Shown: positions 15,696-24,874 of the stretch, one piece after another | Layout of the letters: each line of letters begins with the position of its first letter | Position numbering within the stretch: the stretch's first letter is position 1 | Source of the DNA: an uncultured Cytophagales bacterium | Lineage (GTDB): Bacteria; Bacteroidota; Bacteroidia; Cytophagales; Thermonemataceae | DNA length: 64,000 nucleotides | Direction of reading: 5' to 3' | Assembly (NCBI GenBank): GCA_937911505.1 | Contig: CALEMF010000048.1 | Span: 44,583 to 108,582, forward strand | Program-made: the position numbers and the translations under genes | The notes under the pieces: model-generated | The model's database searches: none | Seen by the model: only the letters and a program-made list of their open reading frames with translations | What the model was told of the DNA's origin: nothing

Positions 15696-16967
15696 ATGCA
15701 AACGCCCTTAGCCGAGATAATTAACATAGGAGATGAAATTCTCTATGGGCAGATTACCAATACCAACGCTCAAGGGATGAGCGAAGCACTCAATAAAATA
15801 GGGGTGAATGTAGTAAGACATACCGTCATCAACGATGACGAAAACGCTATTCTAAAAGCGCTCGAAGAAGCAGAAAAACGATGTGATATTATATTACTTA
15901 CGGGAGGATTGGGCCCTACGAAGGACGACATTACCAAAAAGACCCTTTGTAAGTTTTTCGGGACAGAACTTGTGATGAACGAGGAGGCATTAGCGCACGT
16001 TTCAGCATTCTTTTCAAAAAGGAAAATTGAGATGTTGGAAATCAATAAATGGCAAGCGGCGCTGCCGAGTAATGCTACCTACATCAAAAATAGCAAAGGA
16101 ACAGCCCCTGGAATGTGGTTTGAGCATAACGGGAAAGTATTCGTATCGATGCCAGGTGTACCTTACGAAATGAAACACCTAATGGAGTACTATGTAGTAC
16201 CTCATTTACAAAATTTCTTTCAAACACCCCATATTGTACATAAAATGATCAAAACAGTGGGCGTAGGGGAGTCTTATTTGGCCGATAAGATTGAAACTTG
16301 GGAAGACAACTTACCACCGCACATTAGATTGGCCTATCTGCCTAGCTTTGGCATGGTACGTCTACGACTTACAGGTATAGGCGACGATGTAGTACAGGTA
16401 GAAAAAGATATCGAAGCAGAGGTAAAAAAAGTATTACCTACCATTCATAAATCTGTTTATGGCTTTGATGATGACGAATTACCGTTTGTGGTGGGACGTA
16501 TGCTGGCCAATCAGGGAAAGACACTCGCCACCGCCGAAAGTTGTACAGGAGGCTTCTTAGCCTACAGCTTTACCCAGTATGCAGGCAGCTCAGATTTTTT
16601 TACGGGATCGGTCGTTGCCTACAGCAATGAGGTAAAAATGAAAGTATTGGGAGTAGAGGCGGAAACGCTCGAAAAACAAGGGGCAGTAAGCGAGGAAACG
16701 GTATTACAAATGGCAGCAGGCGTAAGGAAAGCCTTGGGTACAGACATAGGCGTAGCTACAAGCGGCATTGCAGGGCCAGGCGGAGGAACAGAAACTAAGC
16801 CGGTAGGAACCATTTGGGTAGGGTATTCAGATGCTGAACAAACGGTAGCCACACTTTACCAACTTACGGAAGATCGAATGGTAAACATTCGTGTTACTTC
16901 TAATTTACTCATCGACTGGATCAGGCGGAAGAATGGTTATAATTTAAAGAAGCTTCAAGTAGAATAA
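15696..16967 (+). CDS. cinA: CinA-family protein (NMN amidohydrolase / competence-damage protein)
   Basis: The 423-residue product has the two-domain CinA layout. The N-terminal MoaB/Mog-like domain shows GDEIL (12-16) and TGGLGPTKDD (69-78). The C-terminal PncC-type domain shows AESCTGG near residue 280, the GSVVAYSNEVK strand and TSGIAGPGGG. PncC domains remove the amide from nicotinamide mononucleotide in pyridine nucleotide recycling, and the N-terminal domain of CinA proteins can act on ADP-ribose-type compounds. The length fits full-size CinA. It is followed by an aldo/keto reductase gene after about 21 bases. Confidence 0.95.
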   Translation: MQTPLAEIINIGDEILYGQITNTNAQGMSEALNKIGVNVVRHTVINDDENAILKALEEAEKRCDIILLTGGLGPTKDDITKKTLCKFFGTELVMNEEALAHVSAFFSKRKIEMLEINKWQAALPSNATYIKNSKGTAPGMWFEHNGKVFVSMPGVPYEMKHLMEYYVVPHLQNFFQTPHIVHKMIKTVGVGESYLADKIETWEDNLPPHIRLAYLPSFGMVRLRLTGIGDDVVQVEKDIEAEVKKVLPTIHKSVYGFDDDELPFVVGRMLANQGKTLATAESCTGGFLAYSFTQYAGSSDFFTGSVVAYSNEVKMKVLGVEAETLEKQGAVSEETVLQMAAGVRKALGTDIGVATSGIAGPGGGTETKPVGTIWVGYSDAEQTVATLYQLTEDRMVNIRVTSNLLIDWIRRKNGYNLKKLQVE

Positions 16968-16988
16968 ACGACATAAATAAACATACTG

Positions 16989-18014
16989 ATGAAATATAAA
17001 CTTTTTGGAAAAACAGGCTTGCGTGTATCTGAGCTATGTTTAGGTACGATGACTTTTGGCGAAGAATGGGGAACAGGCGCTAACAAGGAAGAAAGTAAAA
17101 AAATATTTGACCATTATGTAGAGCAAGGCGGTAATTTTCTCGATACGGCCAATCGCTATACAGAAGGAACCAGCGAAGAGTGGCTGGGTGAGTTTATGGG
17201 TAATGAAAGAGATCGCTTTGTGGTAGCTACCAAGTACACTTTATACGACGATCCTACCAATATCAACGCTTCGGGAAATCACCGTAAGAATATGTTTCGT
17301 TCTGTAGAGCAGAGCCTAAAGCGATTGAATACAGATTATATAGATATTCTTTGGGTACATATGTGGGACTTTACCACACCTGTAGAAGAAGTAATGCGCG
17401 GTTTAGACGACCTAGTGCGTATGGGTAAGGTACATTATATTGCTGTCTCTGATGCACCCGCTTGGGTGGTAGCAAAAGCCAATACTTTGGCAGCCCTACG
17501 TGGATGGACACCCTTTACAGGTTTACAAATAGAGTATAGCCTTATTGAGCGTACGGTAGAACAAGAACTACTACCTATGGCCAAAGACTTTGACTTGTGT
17601 ATTACACCTTGGTCACCTTTGGGTGCGGGTATGCTTACAGGTAAGTACAATGAAGGGTTGGCAGAAGGAGGGCGTTTATCGGAAAAAAGCGTAAAGTTTA
17701 CAGAGCATAACCAAAAAATTGCCAGAAAGGTATCGGAAGTAGCAGAGAAGATAGGCGCTACTGCCCCACAAGTTGCCTTGGCTTGGCTACGCCAACAAGA
17801 CCAGCAGGTGATTCCCATTATCGGCGCACGTAAAATGAGCCAACTCAAAGACTCGATGGGGTGTTTAGAGGTGGTAATTCCTGATGAGTTGATGAACGAA
17901 TTAGATGAGGTAAGTAAAGTGGCGTTGGGCTTTCCGCAGGCTTTCTTTAATTTACCTAATGTACAAAAAGTAATGTTCGGCGATCACGGAGAAGACTTAG
18001 AGAATCACCATTAG
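16989..18014 (+). CDS. Aldo/keto reductase
   Basis: The 341-residue product is a NADP-dependent (alpha/beta)8-barrel oxidoreductase. The catalytic tetrad is visible: Asp52 and Tyr57 in FLDTANRYTEG, Lys82 in VVATKYTLY and His124 in LWVHMWD. The nucleotide-binding end is IIGARKMSQLKDS near residue 280. The N-terminal GLRVSELCLGTMTFG is typical of the AKR families that include YajO and potassium-channel beta-subunit relatives. The physiological carbonyl substrate cannot be told. It ends three bases before the convergent recR stop. Confidence 0.93.
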   Translation: MKYKLFGKTGLRVSELCLGTMTFGEEWGTGANKEESKKIFDHYVEQGGNFLDTANRYTEGTSEEWLGEFMGNERDRFVVATKYTLYDDPTNINASGNHRKNMFRSVEQSLKRLNTDYIDILWVHMWDFTTPVEEVMRGLDDLVRMGKVHYIAVSDAPAWVVAKANTLAALRGWTPFTGLQIEYSLIERTVEQELLPMAKDFDLCITPWSPLGAGMLTGKYNEGLAEGGRLSEKSVKFTEHNQKIARKVSEVAEKIGATAPQVALAWLRQQDQQVIPIIGARKMSQLKDSMGCLEVVIPDELMNELDEVSKVALGFPQAFFNLPNVQKVMFGDHGEDLENHH

Positions 18015-18016
18015 GG

Positions 18017-18619
18017 CTACTCGTAGGTAATTCTAGTTTGAATACTTCTGCCTAAGGTGATTTCATCGGTGTATTCCAATTCACCACCAATGGGAACGCC
18101 TCTCGCAATGGTAGAGACTTTCACATTAAGTGGTTTTAGCTTTTTAGTAAGGTAAAAAGCGGTTGTATCGCCCTCCATAGTGGGGCTAAGTGCTAATATG
18201 ACCTCCTTGGCCTCTAGTTTAGGAATACGCTTCAAGAGGGGTTCTATGCGTAGATCATTGGGTGTAATGCCGTCCATAGGCGCTATAAGCCCTCCCAGTA
18301 CATGGTACAGTCCTCTATATTGTGCTGTATTTTCGATAGCGAAAATATCCTTAAAGTTTTCAACCACACAGATGGTTTGTCGATCCCTTTTTGGGCTTAG
18401 GCAAATATCGCAGACTTCTTTATCCGACACATTACCACATTCTTGGCAGTATTGAATACCCTCTCGTAAATCAGTAAGCGCTTCGGCCAATTGTTTTACG
18501 TCTTTCTCTTTTTGCTTTAATAAGTGTAATACTAATCTGAAAGCGGTTTTTTTACCAATACCGGGCAGCTTAGCTATTTCTTGCACAGCCGCTTCTATCA
18601 GTTTTGAAGAAAACTCCAT
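18017..18619 (-). CDS. recR: Recombination mediator RecR
   Basis: I choose ATG 18619 (MEFSSKLIEAAVQEIAKLPG), giving 200 residues, because the upstream ATG at 18661 would overlap clpS and add residues foreign to RecR. The helix-hairpin-helix KLPGIGKKTAFRLVLHLL comes first, then the C4 zinc finger (YCQECGN...CDICLS), then the Toprim fold with VVENFKDIFAIENT and the ATMEGDTTAFYL-like block. RecR helps RecF/RecO load RecA at gaps during repair. It follows clpS by 10 bases and is probably cotranscribed with it. Confidence 0.95.
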   Translation of the reverse strand: MEFSSKLIEAAVQEIAKLPGIGKKTAFRLVLHLLKQKEKDVKQLAEALTDLREGIQYCQECGNVSDKEVCDICLSPKRDRQTICVVENFKDIFAIENTAQYRGLYHVLGGLIAPMDGITPNDLRIEPLLKRIPKLEAKEVILALSPTMEGDTTAFYLTKKLKPLNVKVSTIARGVPIGGELEYTDEITLGRSIQTRITYE

Positions 18620-18629
18620 AAAGTATATC

Positions 18630-18917
18630 TTAAATAATCTCGGCGGAGATGCCTCTATCACAAATACCTTCTCGCATAGGCTTTAAATACTCAAAAGAAC
18701 CGTGTTTTACAGCACACTTACCCTTATAATGAATAATCCAAGTACATTGCTCTGCCTGTTGAGGCTCGTGACCACAAATCTTGATGAGGGTGTCGATCAC
18801 GTGATCGAAGGTATTATAGTCGTCGTTGAATACAACGAGTTCACGCTCCTCTTGGTCTGTAATGACGGTTTCTACATCTTCTAATACTTCACTGTCGTGG
18901 TCGGGGTATGTACTCAT
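18630..18917 (-). CDS. clpS: ATP-dependent Clp protease adaptor ClpS
   Basis: The 95-residue product has the ClpS core LVVFNDDYNTFDHVIDTL, then the Cys/His-containing helix ICGHEPQQAEQCTWIIHYKG and the strand CAVKHGSF. ClpS binds N-degron substrates and passes them to ClpA/ClpC-ClpP. The N-terminal acidic extension (DHDSEVLEDVETV) is usual. ClpS is short and complete here. It heads a two-gene unit with recR; no clpA is visible in this window. Confidence 0.93.
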   Translation of the reverse strand: MSTYPDHDSEVLEDVETVITDQEERELVVFNDDYNTFDHVIDTLIKICGHEPQQAEQCTWIIHYKGKCAVKHGSFEYLKPMREGICDRGISAEII

Positions 18918-19072
18918 CGTTAGAATTTTAATTTTGAGTTTTGGTAAATTTAATAAAATTTAGGCAATTTTACCGCTTCTCAATATTGGTTTTTAACCTT
19001 AAACTCTTGTAAATCAAGGATTGTTTACACACGTTTTAATTCATCAATAGCTCAGGAAGCTCCTTATTTTTC

Positions 19073-20548
19073 ATGGACATTCAACTTGTTCTCAGCGTAT
19101 TAATTATCTACTTCTTTTTCTTGGTGATCATTGCCTATCTCACCTCAAGAAAAGCTTCTACTACTACCTTTTTTAATGCCGATAAGCAATCGCCTTGGTA
19201 CTTGGTAGCCTTTGGTATGATTGGCGCCTCTTTGTCAGGTGTGACTTTTATCTCTATTCCTGGCGCAGTGCTTGGCTCGCAGTTTTCTTATTTCCAAATT
19301 GTGCTAGGATACATTGCGGGCTACTCGGTGATTGCTACTGTGTTGATGCCTTTGTACTACAAGCTTCAGTTGGTTTCTATCTACGGATACTTAGAACAAC
19401 GCTTTGGCTTTTGGACGTACAAGACGGGTGCAGCTTTCTTCTTATTATCCAGAACCATAGGCGCCGCTTTTCGTTTGTTTCTTGCTGTGATCGCCCTCCA
19501 AATTGGTTTGTTTGAGGCGTGGGACTTTCCTTTTTGGCTTACTGCTTTCATAAGCATCGTATTGGTATGGACGTATACCTTTAAAGGAGGGATCAAAACG
19601 GTGGTGTGGACAGATACACTTCAAACTACTTTTCTGTTGTTGGCTATGTTTGCGAGCATCTTTTTAATCAAATCTGAACTCAACTTGAACTTCTCAGCGC
19701 TGATTGATACCATCGCCGAGAGTGAGTATAGTAAAGTCTTTTTTTGGAAGATAAAAGACAAAAACAACTTCCTAAAGCAGTTTTTTTCGGGGATGTTCAT
19801 TGCTATTGCGATGACAGGATTGGATCAGGATATGATGCAAAAAAATCTGACTTGTAGAAATCTACCAGAAGCGCAAAAAAATGTACTGTGGTTTACCGTG
19901 GTACTGGTGGTGGTGAATTTTATTTTTCTCTGCTTAGGTGCATTATTATACATCTATGCCACTACAAAGGCGATCCCTTTACCTATGAAGGACGGGCAAA
20001 TACTCACCGATCAGGTTTATCCTTTTCTGGCATTCAATCATTTCAGTACTTTTGCAGGGGTTGCCTTTCTATTAGGTATTACGGCCGCAACTTACTCTAG
20101 CTCTGACTCAGCTTTAACGGCGCTTACCACTTCTTTTTGTGTAGATTTTCTTAATATCAATAAGGCTTCACAAGAGAAAAAACGACGTACTACAGTAAGA
20201 TGGGTACACATAGGCTTTTCACTCTTATTATTGTTGGTAATTGTCATTTTCAAAGCCATCAAAGAGGCCAATCCTGAAAGTAATGTAATTGGAGCACTTT
20301 TTAGCGCAGCAGGTTATACATATGGGCCGTTACTGGGTTTGTACGCTTTTGGCTTGTTTACAAATATAAACGTAAAAGATCGTTGGATACCTATAGTTTG
20401 TATTGTTTGCCCTATTTTGAGCTATTTCATTGATTATTACACACCCCAACTTTTTGAAGGATTTTCCTTTGGATTTCTGATTATACTAATCAACGGTATG
20501 CTAACTTTTGTAGGACTTTGGTTGTGTAAGAAAGAGGGGAGGGCTTAA
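19073..20548 (+). CDS. Sodium:solute symporter (SSS family)
   Basis: The 491-residue product is an integral membrane protein with about 13 hydrophobic segments. It has SSS hallmarks: FFNADKQSPWYLVAFGMIGAS near residues 34-54, SGVTFISIPG, the TFKGGIKTVVWTDTLQ block around residue 170, and TGLDQDMMQKNLTCRN around residue 248. It should couple sodium entry to uptake of an organic solute; the substrate (sugar, sialate, proline or other) cannot be told. It stands alone and is convergent with the DEAD-box helicase gene. Confidence 0.92.
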   Translation: MDIQLVLSVLIIYFFFLVIIAYLTSRKASTTTFFNADKQSPWYLVAFGMIGASLSGVTFISIPGAVLGSQFSYFQIVLGYIAGYSVIATVLMPLYYKLQLVSIYGYLEQRFGFWTYKTGAAFFLLSRTIGAAFRLFLAVIALQIGLFEAWDFPFWLTAFISIVLVWTYTFKGGIKTVVWTDTLQTTFLLLAMFASIFLIKSELNLNFSALIDTIAESEYSKVFFWKIKDKNNFLKQFFSGMFIAIAMTGLDQDMMQKNLTCRNLPEAQKNVLWFTVVLVVVNFIFLCLGALLYIYATTKAIPLPMKDGQILTDQVYPFLAFNHFSTFAGVAFLLGITAATYSSSDSALTALTTSFCVDFLNINKASQEKKRRTTVRWVHIGFSLLLLLVIVIFKAIKEANPESNVIGALFSAAGYTYGPLLGLYAFGLFTNINVKDRWIPIVCIVCPILSYFIDYYTPQLFEGFSFGFLIILINGMLTFVGLWLCKKEGRA

Positions 20549-20555
20549 AACGATA

Positions 20556-20591
20556 CTTGGGGAGAGCGACAGAGTCAGCTACTTCCCCAAG
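20556..20591. terminator. Hairpin after the symporter gene
   Basis: CTTGGGGA at 20556-20563 pairs with the CCCCAAG end near 20584-20591. A second, imperfect long hairpin follows at about 20617-20675 (ATGATATAGTGATGGGTGTCT against AGACACCTCATCTATCAT). Both lie between convergent genes and could end transcription from either side. T runs are short. Confidence 0.5.
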
Positions 20592-20726
20592 ATCCTTCAA
20601 CCAGCTATGGAAAGAATGATATAGTGATGGGTGTCTTTAACCAGCCCTAGACACCTCATCTATCATTTCTTACAAAAACAAACGTAGCTTTTTTTAAAGA
20701 AAGAATCAAGTTATCAACGCAATAAA

Positions 20727-21995
20727 TTATTTGCGTTTTCGTTTGTTTCTCAGATTTTTCTTCTTTTTTTCGTGAAAAGCCCCTTTAAAGTCTGGGTTTT
20801 CCTTTTTTTTCTGTGTATCAATGGCTCTTGCCATTTGTTGTTTTTCTTCAAAACTTGTCTCGAAGTAAGGTAGCTCAGTAGGTAAAGCCTTGCGAGGAAT
20901 AGAGGCTTTTATGAGGGTTTCTATCTTTTTGATGTGGAATGCTTCTGCCTCGTTGACGAAGGTAATGGCTTTACCAGATTGCTTGGCTCTGCCAGTGCGA
21001 CCAATGCGATGCACGTACTCTTCGTACAAGATAGGCACATCAAAGTTAATTACGTGGCTCACCGCACTTACATCAATGCCTCTAGCCACTACATCGGTAG
21101 CTACTAGTATACGGATTTGGTTGTCTCTGAAGGCATTGATAGCATTAATACGTGTGTTTTGATCCTTATTGGCGTGAATAACTTTTACTTCCTCTTTGCC
21201 GAACTTTCTCACAAGAAACTTATATACTTCATTAGCCACTTTTTTAGTACGATTAAACACGATTACTTTTTCAAAAGCTTCTTCAGCTAGTAAATGGTGA
21301 AGTAGCGCAATTTTGGTTCTGTGGTTAGGTACTTCGTAGAGGTATTGCTCTACGGTGCTAGCAGTAGTAGCTTGCGGGGTAATTTCTATTTTGGTAGGAA
21401 ACTCCAGAAACTCTTGAGAAAGCTTTTCTACTTTTGGAGGAAAAGTGGCCGAAAAAAGTAGTTTTTGCTTTTTTTGAGGAAGTATTTCTAAAATACGACG
21501 AATCTGAGGCATAAAACCCATGTCCATCATACGATCGGCCTCATCAAGTACAAGTGTTTTTAAATACTTTACCACTACGCCTTGTTTGAGGTAAACATCC
21601 ATAAACCTACCAGGGGTAGCGATGATTAAGTCGACGCCTTTTTGTATTGCTTCTATTTGTTTTTGTATCCCTGTACCTCCATAGAGTACTAGGTGGCGCA
21701 AATCTGTGTAAGTGGAAAGCGCTTGCGCTGCTTTTTGTATTTGCATGGCAAGCTCCCTAGTAGGAGCCAGTACCAAGGCTCTAGGGTGGTCGCCCTGAGC
21801 GTACTTGAGTTTCATTAAAATAGGGAGTAAAAAAGCAGCCGTTTTACCTGTCCCTGTTTGGGCAATGCCTAGTATATCTTGTCCTGCGAGTGCAGTAGGA
21901 ATGGCTTTTTCTTGAATCTCGGTAGGGGTAGTATAACCTGCCTCTGCTACCGCATTAAGTAATTGCTTATTGAGTTTAAAATCACTGAAGGGCAT
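20727..21995 (-). CDS. DEAD-box RNA helicase, RhlE-like
   Basis: The 422-residue product contains all core motifs in order: Q-motif region (GYTTPTEIQEKAIP), motif I AQTGTGKTAAF, Ia PTRELA, II DEADRM, III SATFP, V ATDVVARGIDV and VI HRIGRTGRAKQSG. The C-terminal tail is Lys/Arg-rich (KKKKNLRNKRKRK), typical of RhlE-type helicases, and likely binds RNA. It unwinds RNA duplexes in ribosome assembly or cold adaptation. It lies three bases downstream of the epimerase gene, so both are probably cotranscribed. Confidence 0.94.
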   Translation of the reverse strand: MPFSDFKLNKQLLNAVAEAGYTTPTEIQEKAIPTALAGQDILGIAQTGTGKTAAFLLPILMKLKYAQGDHPRALVLAPTRELAMQIQKAAQALSTYTDLRHLVLYGGTGIQKQIEAIQKGVDLIIATPGRFMDVYLKQGVVVKYLKTLVLDEADRMMDMGFMPQIRRILEILPQKKQKLLFSATFPPKVEKLSQEFLEFPTKIEITPQATTASTVEQYLYEVPNHRTKIALLHHLLAEEAFEKVIVFNRTKKVANEVYKFLVRKFGKEEVKVIHANKDQNTRINAINAFRDNQIRILVATDVVARGIDVSAVSHVINFDVPILYEEYVHRIGRTGRAKQSGKAITFVNEAEAFHIKKIETLIKASIPRKALPTELPYFETSFEEKQQMARAIDTQKKKENPDFKGAFHEKKKKNLRNKRKRK

Positions 21996-21998
21996 TTG

Positions 21999-22964
21999 TC
22001 AATAGTATTTTGTGGCTGACAAATAGTGTTGCACATAATCCTTTACGCCTTCTTCTAATGTGTAGAAAGGTTTGTTGTAACCAATATTATGCAGCTTTTC
22101 CATTTTGGCTTCTGTAAAGTATTGGTACTTGTCTCGAATATCAGCAGGGGTATCGATAAAGCTAATATCTTCAGGCTTATCCATGGCTGCAAAGGTGGCT
22201 TTGGTAAGGTCTAGGAAGGTACGTGCTTGCCCACTACCTAAATTATAAATACCACTATTTTTTCGGTGGTGCATTAAAAACATGCATACCTCTACCACAT
22301 CTTTCACATATACGAAGTCACGCATTTGCTCTCCATCTTTAAAGTCAGGGTGATGGGAGCGAAAGAGTTTCATAGCACCTGTTTTCTGTATTTGGTTGTA
22401 GGCGTGAAAAATAACAGAAGCCATACGTCCTTTATGGTATTCGTTAGGGCCATAGACATTAAAGAACTTTAAACCTGCCCAGAAAAAAGGCTTTTTTTCT
22501 TGTTGTAAAGCCCAAATGTCAAAGTCATTTTTGGATTCTCCGTAAGGGTTAAGCGGTTGCAGAGAAGGAATTTTTGATTCATCATCTTCGTAGCCTAACT
22601 CTCCCAAACCATAGGTAGCTGCTGAAGAGGCGTATACGAGAGGAATTTGGTATTGTACGCAAGCCTTCCATATGTCTTTACTGTAGTTGAGGTTGAGTCG
22701 ATTAAAAATAGCTACATCAAACTCGGTAGTGTCAGTTCTCGCGCCTAAATGAAAAATAAACTCTACCTCTTCGTAGTTTTTAGTAAGCCATTCAAAAAGC
22801 TGGTCGCGTGCTACAAACTCAACGATGCGCTTGTCTGCTAGGTTGGACTTTTTTTCTTGTTTAGAAAAATCGTCTACTGCAACAATGTAATTGAAGTTAT
22901 CCTTGTTGAGCCTGCTTACTAGGCAACTGCCAATGAATCCGGCGGCTCCCGTCACTATAATCAT
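21999..22964 (-). CDS. hldD: ADP-L-glycero-D-manno-heptose 6-epimerase-like protein
   Basis: The 321-residue product is an extended short-chain dehydrogenase/reductase with a GAAGFIGS dinucleotide-binding loop at residues 6-13, SSAATYG as the catalytic Ser region and the YGESK (Tyr-x3-Lys) pair. The block FFNVYGPNEYHKGRMASV and the ending EGVKDYVQHYL match HldD/RfaD. The enzyme inverts C6 of ADP-heptose for lipopolysaccharide core synthesis. Close SDR relatives act on other nucleotide sugars, so the exact substrate is moderately sure. It is first in a two-gene unit with the helicase. Confidence 0.85.
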   Translation of the reverse strand: MIIVTGAAGFIGSCLVSRLNKDNFNYIVAVDDFSKQEKKSNLADKRIVEFVARDQLFEWLTKNYEEVEFIFHLGARTDTTEFDVAIFNRLNLNYSKDIWKACVQYQIPLVYASSAATYGLGELGYEDDESKIPSLQPLNPYGESKNDFDIWALQQEKKPFFWAGLKFFNVYGPNEYHKGRMASVIFHAYNQIQKTGAMKLFRSHHPDFKDGEQMRDFVYVKDVVEVCMFLMHHRKNSGIYNLGSGQARTFLDLTKATFAAMDKPEDISFIDTPADIRDKYQYFTEAKMEKLHNIGYNKPFYTLEEGVKDYVQHYLSATKYY

Positions 22965-23041
22965 GTGTTTGTATTTAATAAAAGCGTGATGATCTTCTTA
23001 AATTCAGATCATAAAGGTAGGGCTTTTATCTTTTTTATTTC

Positions 23042-23049
23042 TAAATTTG
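23042..23049 (+). promoter_or_regulatory. Possible Bacteroidota -7 element
   Basis: TAAATTTG fits the TAnnTTTG consensus of the primary sigma factor in Bacteroidota and lies upstream of the QueD-like gene. A clear -33 TTTG was not found, so support is weak. Confidence 0.28.
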
Positions 23050-23130
23050 CGAGCTAAGTTTTAAAGAGGAAATAGACACAAATCATTGGCTGTTTGAAGG
23101 GATAACCCAGCCAACTAAAAAAACCTTGCT

Positions 23131-23565
23131 ATGGCAACCGTTTACGTATCAAGAAAAGAGCATTTTAACGCTGCACACAAGCTCTATAATCCAAATTGGA
23201 GCAAAGAAAAAAATCAGGAAGTATTTGGCGCTTGTGCCAATGAATATTACCATGGGCATAACTTTGAACTAATCGTTACCGTAAAAGGGCAACCTAACCC
23301 TGATACAGGCTTTGTAATTGACATGAAGAAGTTAGGGCAGCTCATCAAAAAAGAAATCACGGCCAAGGTAGATCATCATAACCTTAATGTAGATGTGGAT
23401 TTCATGCATGGTATAATGCCAAGCTGTGAGAACTTTGTTGCTAAGATCTGGGAAATCTTAGATCATCCTATCACTTTTATGGGCGCCGAGACAAACGCAA
23501 AACTACACTCTATCAAGCTTTACGAAACAGCTAATAACTTTGTAGAGTACTTTGGAGAAGAGTAG
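23131..23565 (+). CDS. 6-pyruvoyl-tetrahydropterin synthase / QueD family protein
   Basis: The 144-residue product has the zinc-binding His residues of the family: HFNAAHKLYN near residue 11-20 and YYHGHNFEL near 48-56, with the catalytic Cys in FGACAN. VDHHNLNVDV carries the catalytic Asp/His pair region and ETNAKLHSIKLYET the Glu that anchors the pterin. It either makes 6-carboxytetrahydropterin for queuosine or 7-deazaguanine products (QueD) or acts in tetrahydropterin synthesis. No other queuosine gene is nearby, so the exact role stays open. Confidence 0.9.
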   Translation: MATVYVSRKEHFNAAHKLYNPNWSKEKNQEVFGACANEYYHGHNFELIVTVKGQPNPDTGFVIDMKKLGQLIKKEITAKVDHHNLNVDVDFMHGIMPSCENFVAKIWEILDHPITFMGAETNAKLHSIKLYETANNFVEYFGEE

Positions 23566-23603
23566 TTAGGCTTTTGAGGCGGGCTGAAGTTATTTATACT
23601 TCA

Positions 23604-23984
23604 CTATCGTACCATAATAACGATTTCATCTTCGTCGATAATTTCCTCAAAGGAAATGGTGAGTCTGAGGAAGTACTCACCTGCTACCTGTGGTATAAAA
23701 GAAGCTCGTTTACTATTGGCTCCAGTGAGCGTAATGCTGCTACTGGAAGGTTGACTAATCATTACCCATTCATAATCATAAGAAAGATTGACTGAGTCGC
23801 TGACTACTTCTCCGTTAAGAGTGTAGGTCTGCCCGATAGTGATTGTGGTATCATTGCCTGCATTGGCGGAAAAAAAAGGTTCGTCAGGAAGACCGACATT
23901 ACTTTCGTTACGACAAGCAACAAAAAAAATGGTAGTTAGGAAGCAGACTACGAACCAGAGATAAATATTCTTACAACGATACAT
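23604..23984 (-). CDS. PKD-like lipoprotein
   Basis: The 126-residue product has an N-terminal membrane signal ending in a lipobox (FFVAC near residue 24), then a single immunoglobulin-like domain. The pattern AGNDTTITIGQTYTLNG, then YEWVMISQP and GEYFLRLTISF is typical of PKD/REJ-type modules found on surface proteins of Bacteroidota. It probably sits on the outer membrane and may bind polysaccharide or protein. It ends the minus-strand lipoprotein region but is not a member of the tandem family upstream. Confidence 0.8.
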   Translation of the reverse strand: MYRCKNIYLWFVVCFLTTIFFVACRNESNVGLPDEPFFSANAGNDTTITIGQTYTLNGEVVSDSVNLSYDYEWVMISQPSSSSITLTGANSKRASFIPQVAGEYFLRLTISFEEIIDEDEIVIMVR

Positions 23985-24047
23985 GGGTTTGGGCTAATCT
24001 TTTTAAAAACAACTAAAAACCAGCACGATTGATTGATACTAAAGAGA

Positions 24048-24076
24048 AAAACCCAGATAAAAGCTATCTGGGTTTT
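24048..24076 (-). terminator. Terminator at the end of the lipoprotein array
   Basis: AAAACCCAGAT (24048-24058) and ATCTGGGTTTT (24066-24076) are exact inverse complements with a seven-base loop. On the minus strand it lies just after the last gene of the array. Confidence 0.8.
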
Positions 24077-24098
24077 GTTTTTAGATAATATCTATTGA

Positions 24099-24824
24099 TT
24101 ACCTACGAAACTGGGGATCAGGATAGGTATCATATACTTCTCTTGGTACTACTACATTTACAGTACCAGTGAGTGAAGCAGCTTTATTGTTGTTAAACCC
24201 TACAGAGGCTCCATTATCCCAACTAAAATTATAATCAAAAGCAAGAATTTCTGTATCAGCATTATAACTGATGTTAGTAATACTAGCTGTTACATCTTCA
24301 TAACCACTGTCAAAGTAAAAGCCATACTCAAAGCTTCGGTTATCCGAAATCTGCTCGCTGATCTGTCCACTGATGTAGTTAATAGATGCAAGGGTATTGG
24401 CGTCCATATCTATACCAATACTGAAATACAAATTATCTTCGGCGGCATTTCTAGAGGCAAACCCTCCGGCACTAAGTGTACGACCGATGCCAAAATCAGC
24501 CTGTAGTATTCTTCGATCATCATCAGAGTAGACATTAAAAGACTTAGCAAGGTCGAAGGTCTCCCTAAAATCGAAGGTTACACTAAAAGGCGTATCACTG
24601 TCAGCATAAATACCGCTGAGTGTTCCCATAGCAAACTGTCTATTCTGTGCATTGGCAATAGAATCTTGCAGCGCATTCAGTTCATTTTGTAGGGAATCAT
24701 CATTGGCTTCGGCAAGCGCTCTAAAATCGTTGAATTCATCTTCGGAAGCTCTTCTCTCACAACTAGTAGTACCGATTATACAAGTGGTAGCAGCAATCGC
24801 CAAAATATGCATAAAGTTTTTCAT
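24099..24824 (-). CDS. Tandem-array lipoprotein, copy 1 (unrecognised family)
   Basis: The 241-residue product has a lipobox (TTSC, residues 19-22) followed by a near-invariant acidic/helical N-terminus (DEFNDFRALAEANDDSLQN and LNALQDSI). Then come GTLSGIYADSDTPFSV, a variable centre and a conserved C-terminal half: DMDANTL, GQISEQISDN, ITNISYNADTEILAFDYNFSW and VPREVYDTYP. The mature part looks beta-rich. It is the last gene of a transcription unit with copy 2 (50-base gap) and is followed by a strong hairpin terminator. No domain is recognised. A surface-exposed or periplasmic role is inferred from lipidation. Confidence 0.78.
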   Translation of the reverse strand: MKNFMHILAIAATTCIIGTTSCERRASEDEFNDFRALAEANDDSLQNELNALQDSIANAQNRQFAMGTLSGIYADSDTPFSVTFDFRETFDLAKSFNVYSDDDRRILQADFGIGRTLSAGGFASRNAAEDNLYFSIGIDMDANTLASINYISGQISEQISDNRSFEYGFYFDSGYEDVTASITNISYNADTEILAFDYNFSWDNGASVGFNNNKAASLTGTVNVVVPREVYDTYPDPQFRR

Positions 24825-24874
24825 GAGGTTATATTTTGTTTTATTGAATTATTTAAAAAGGATATTATAAAGAT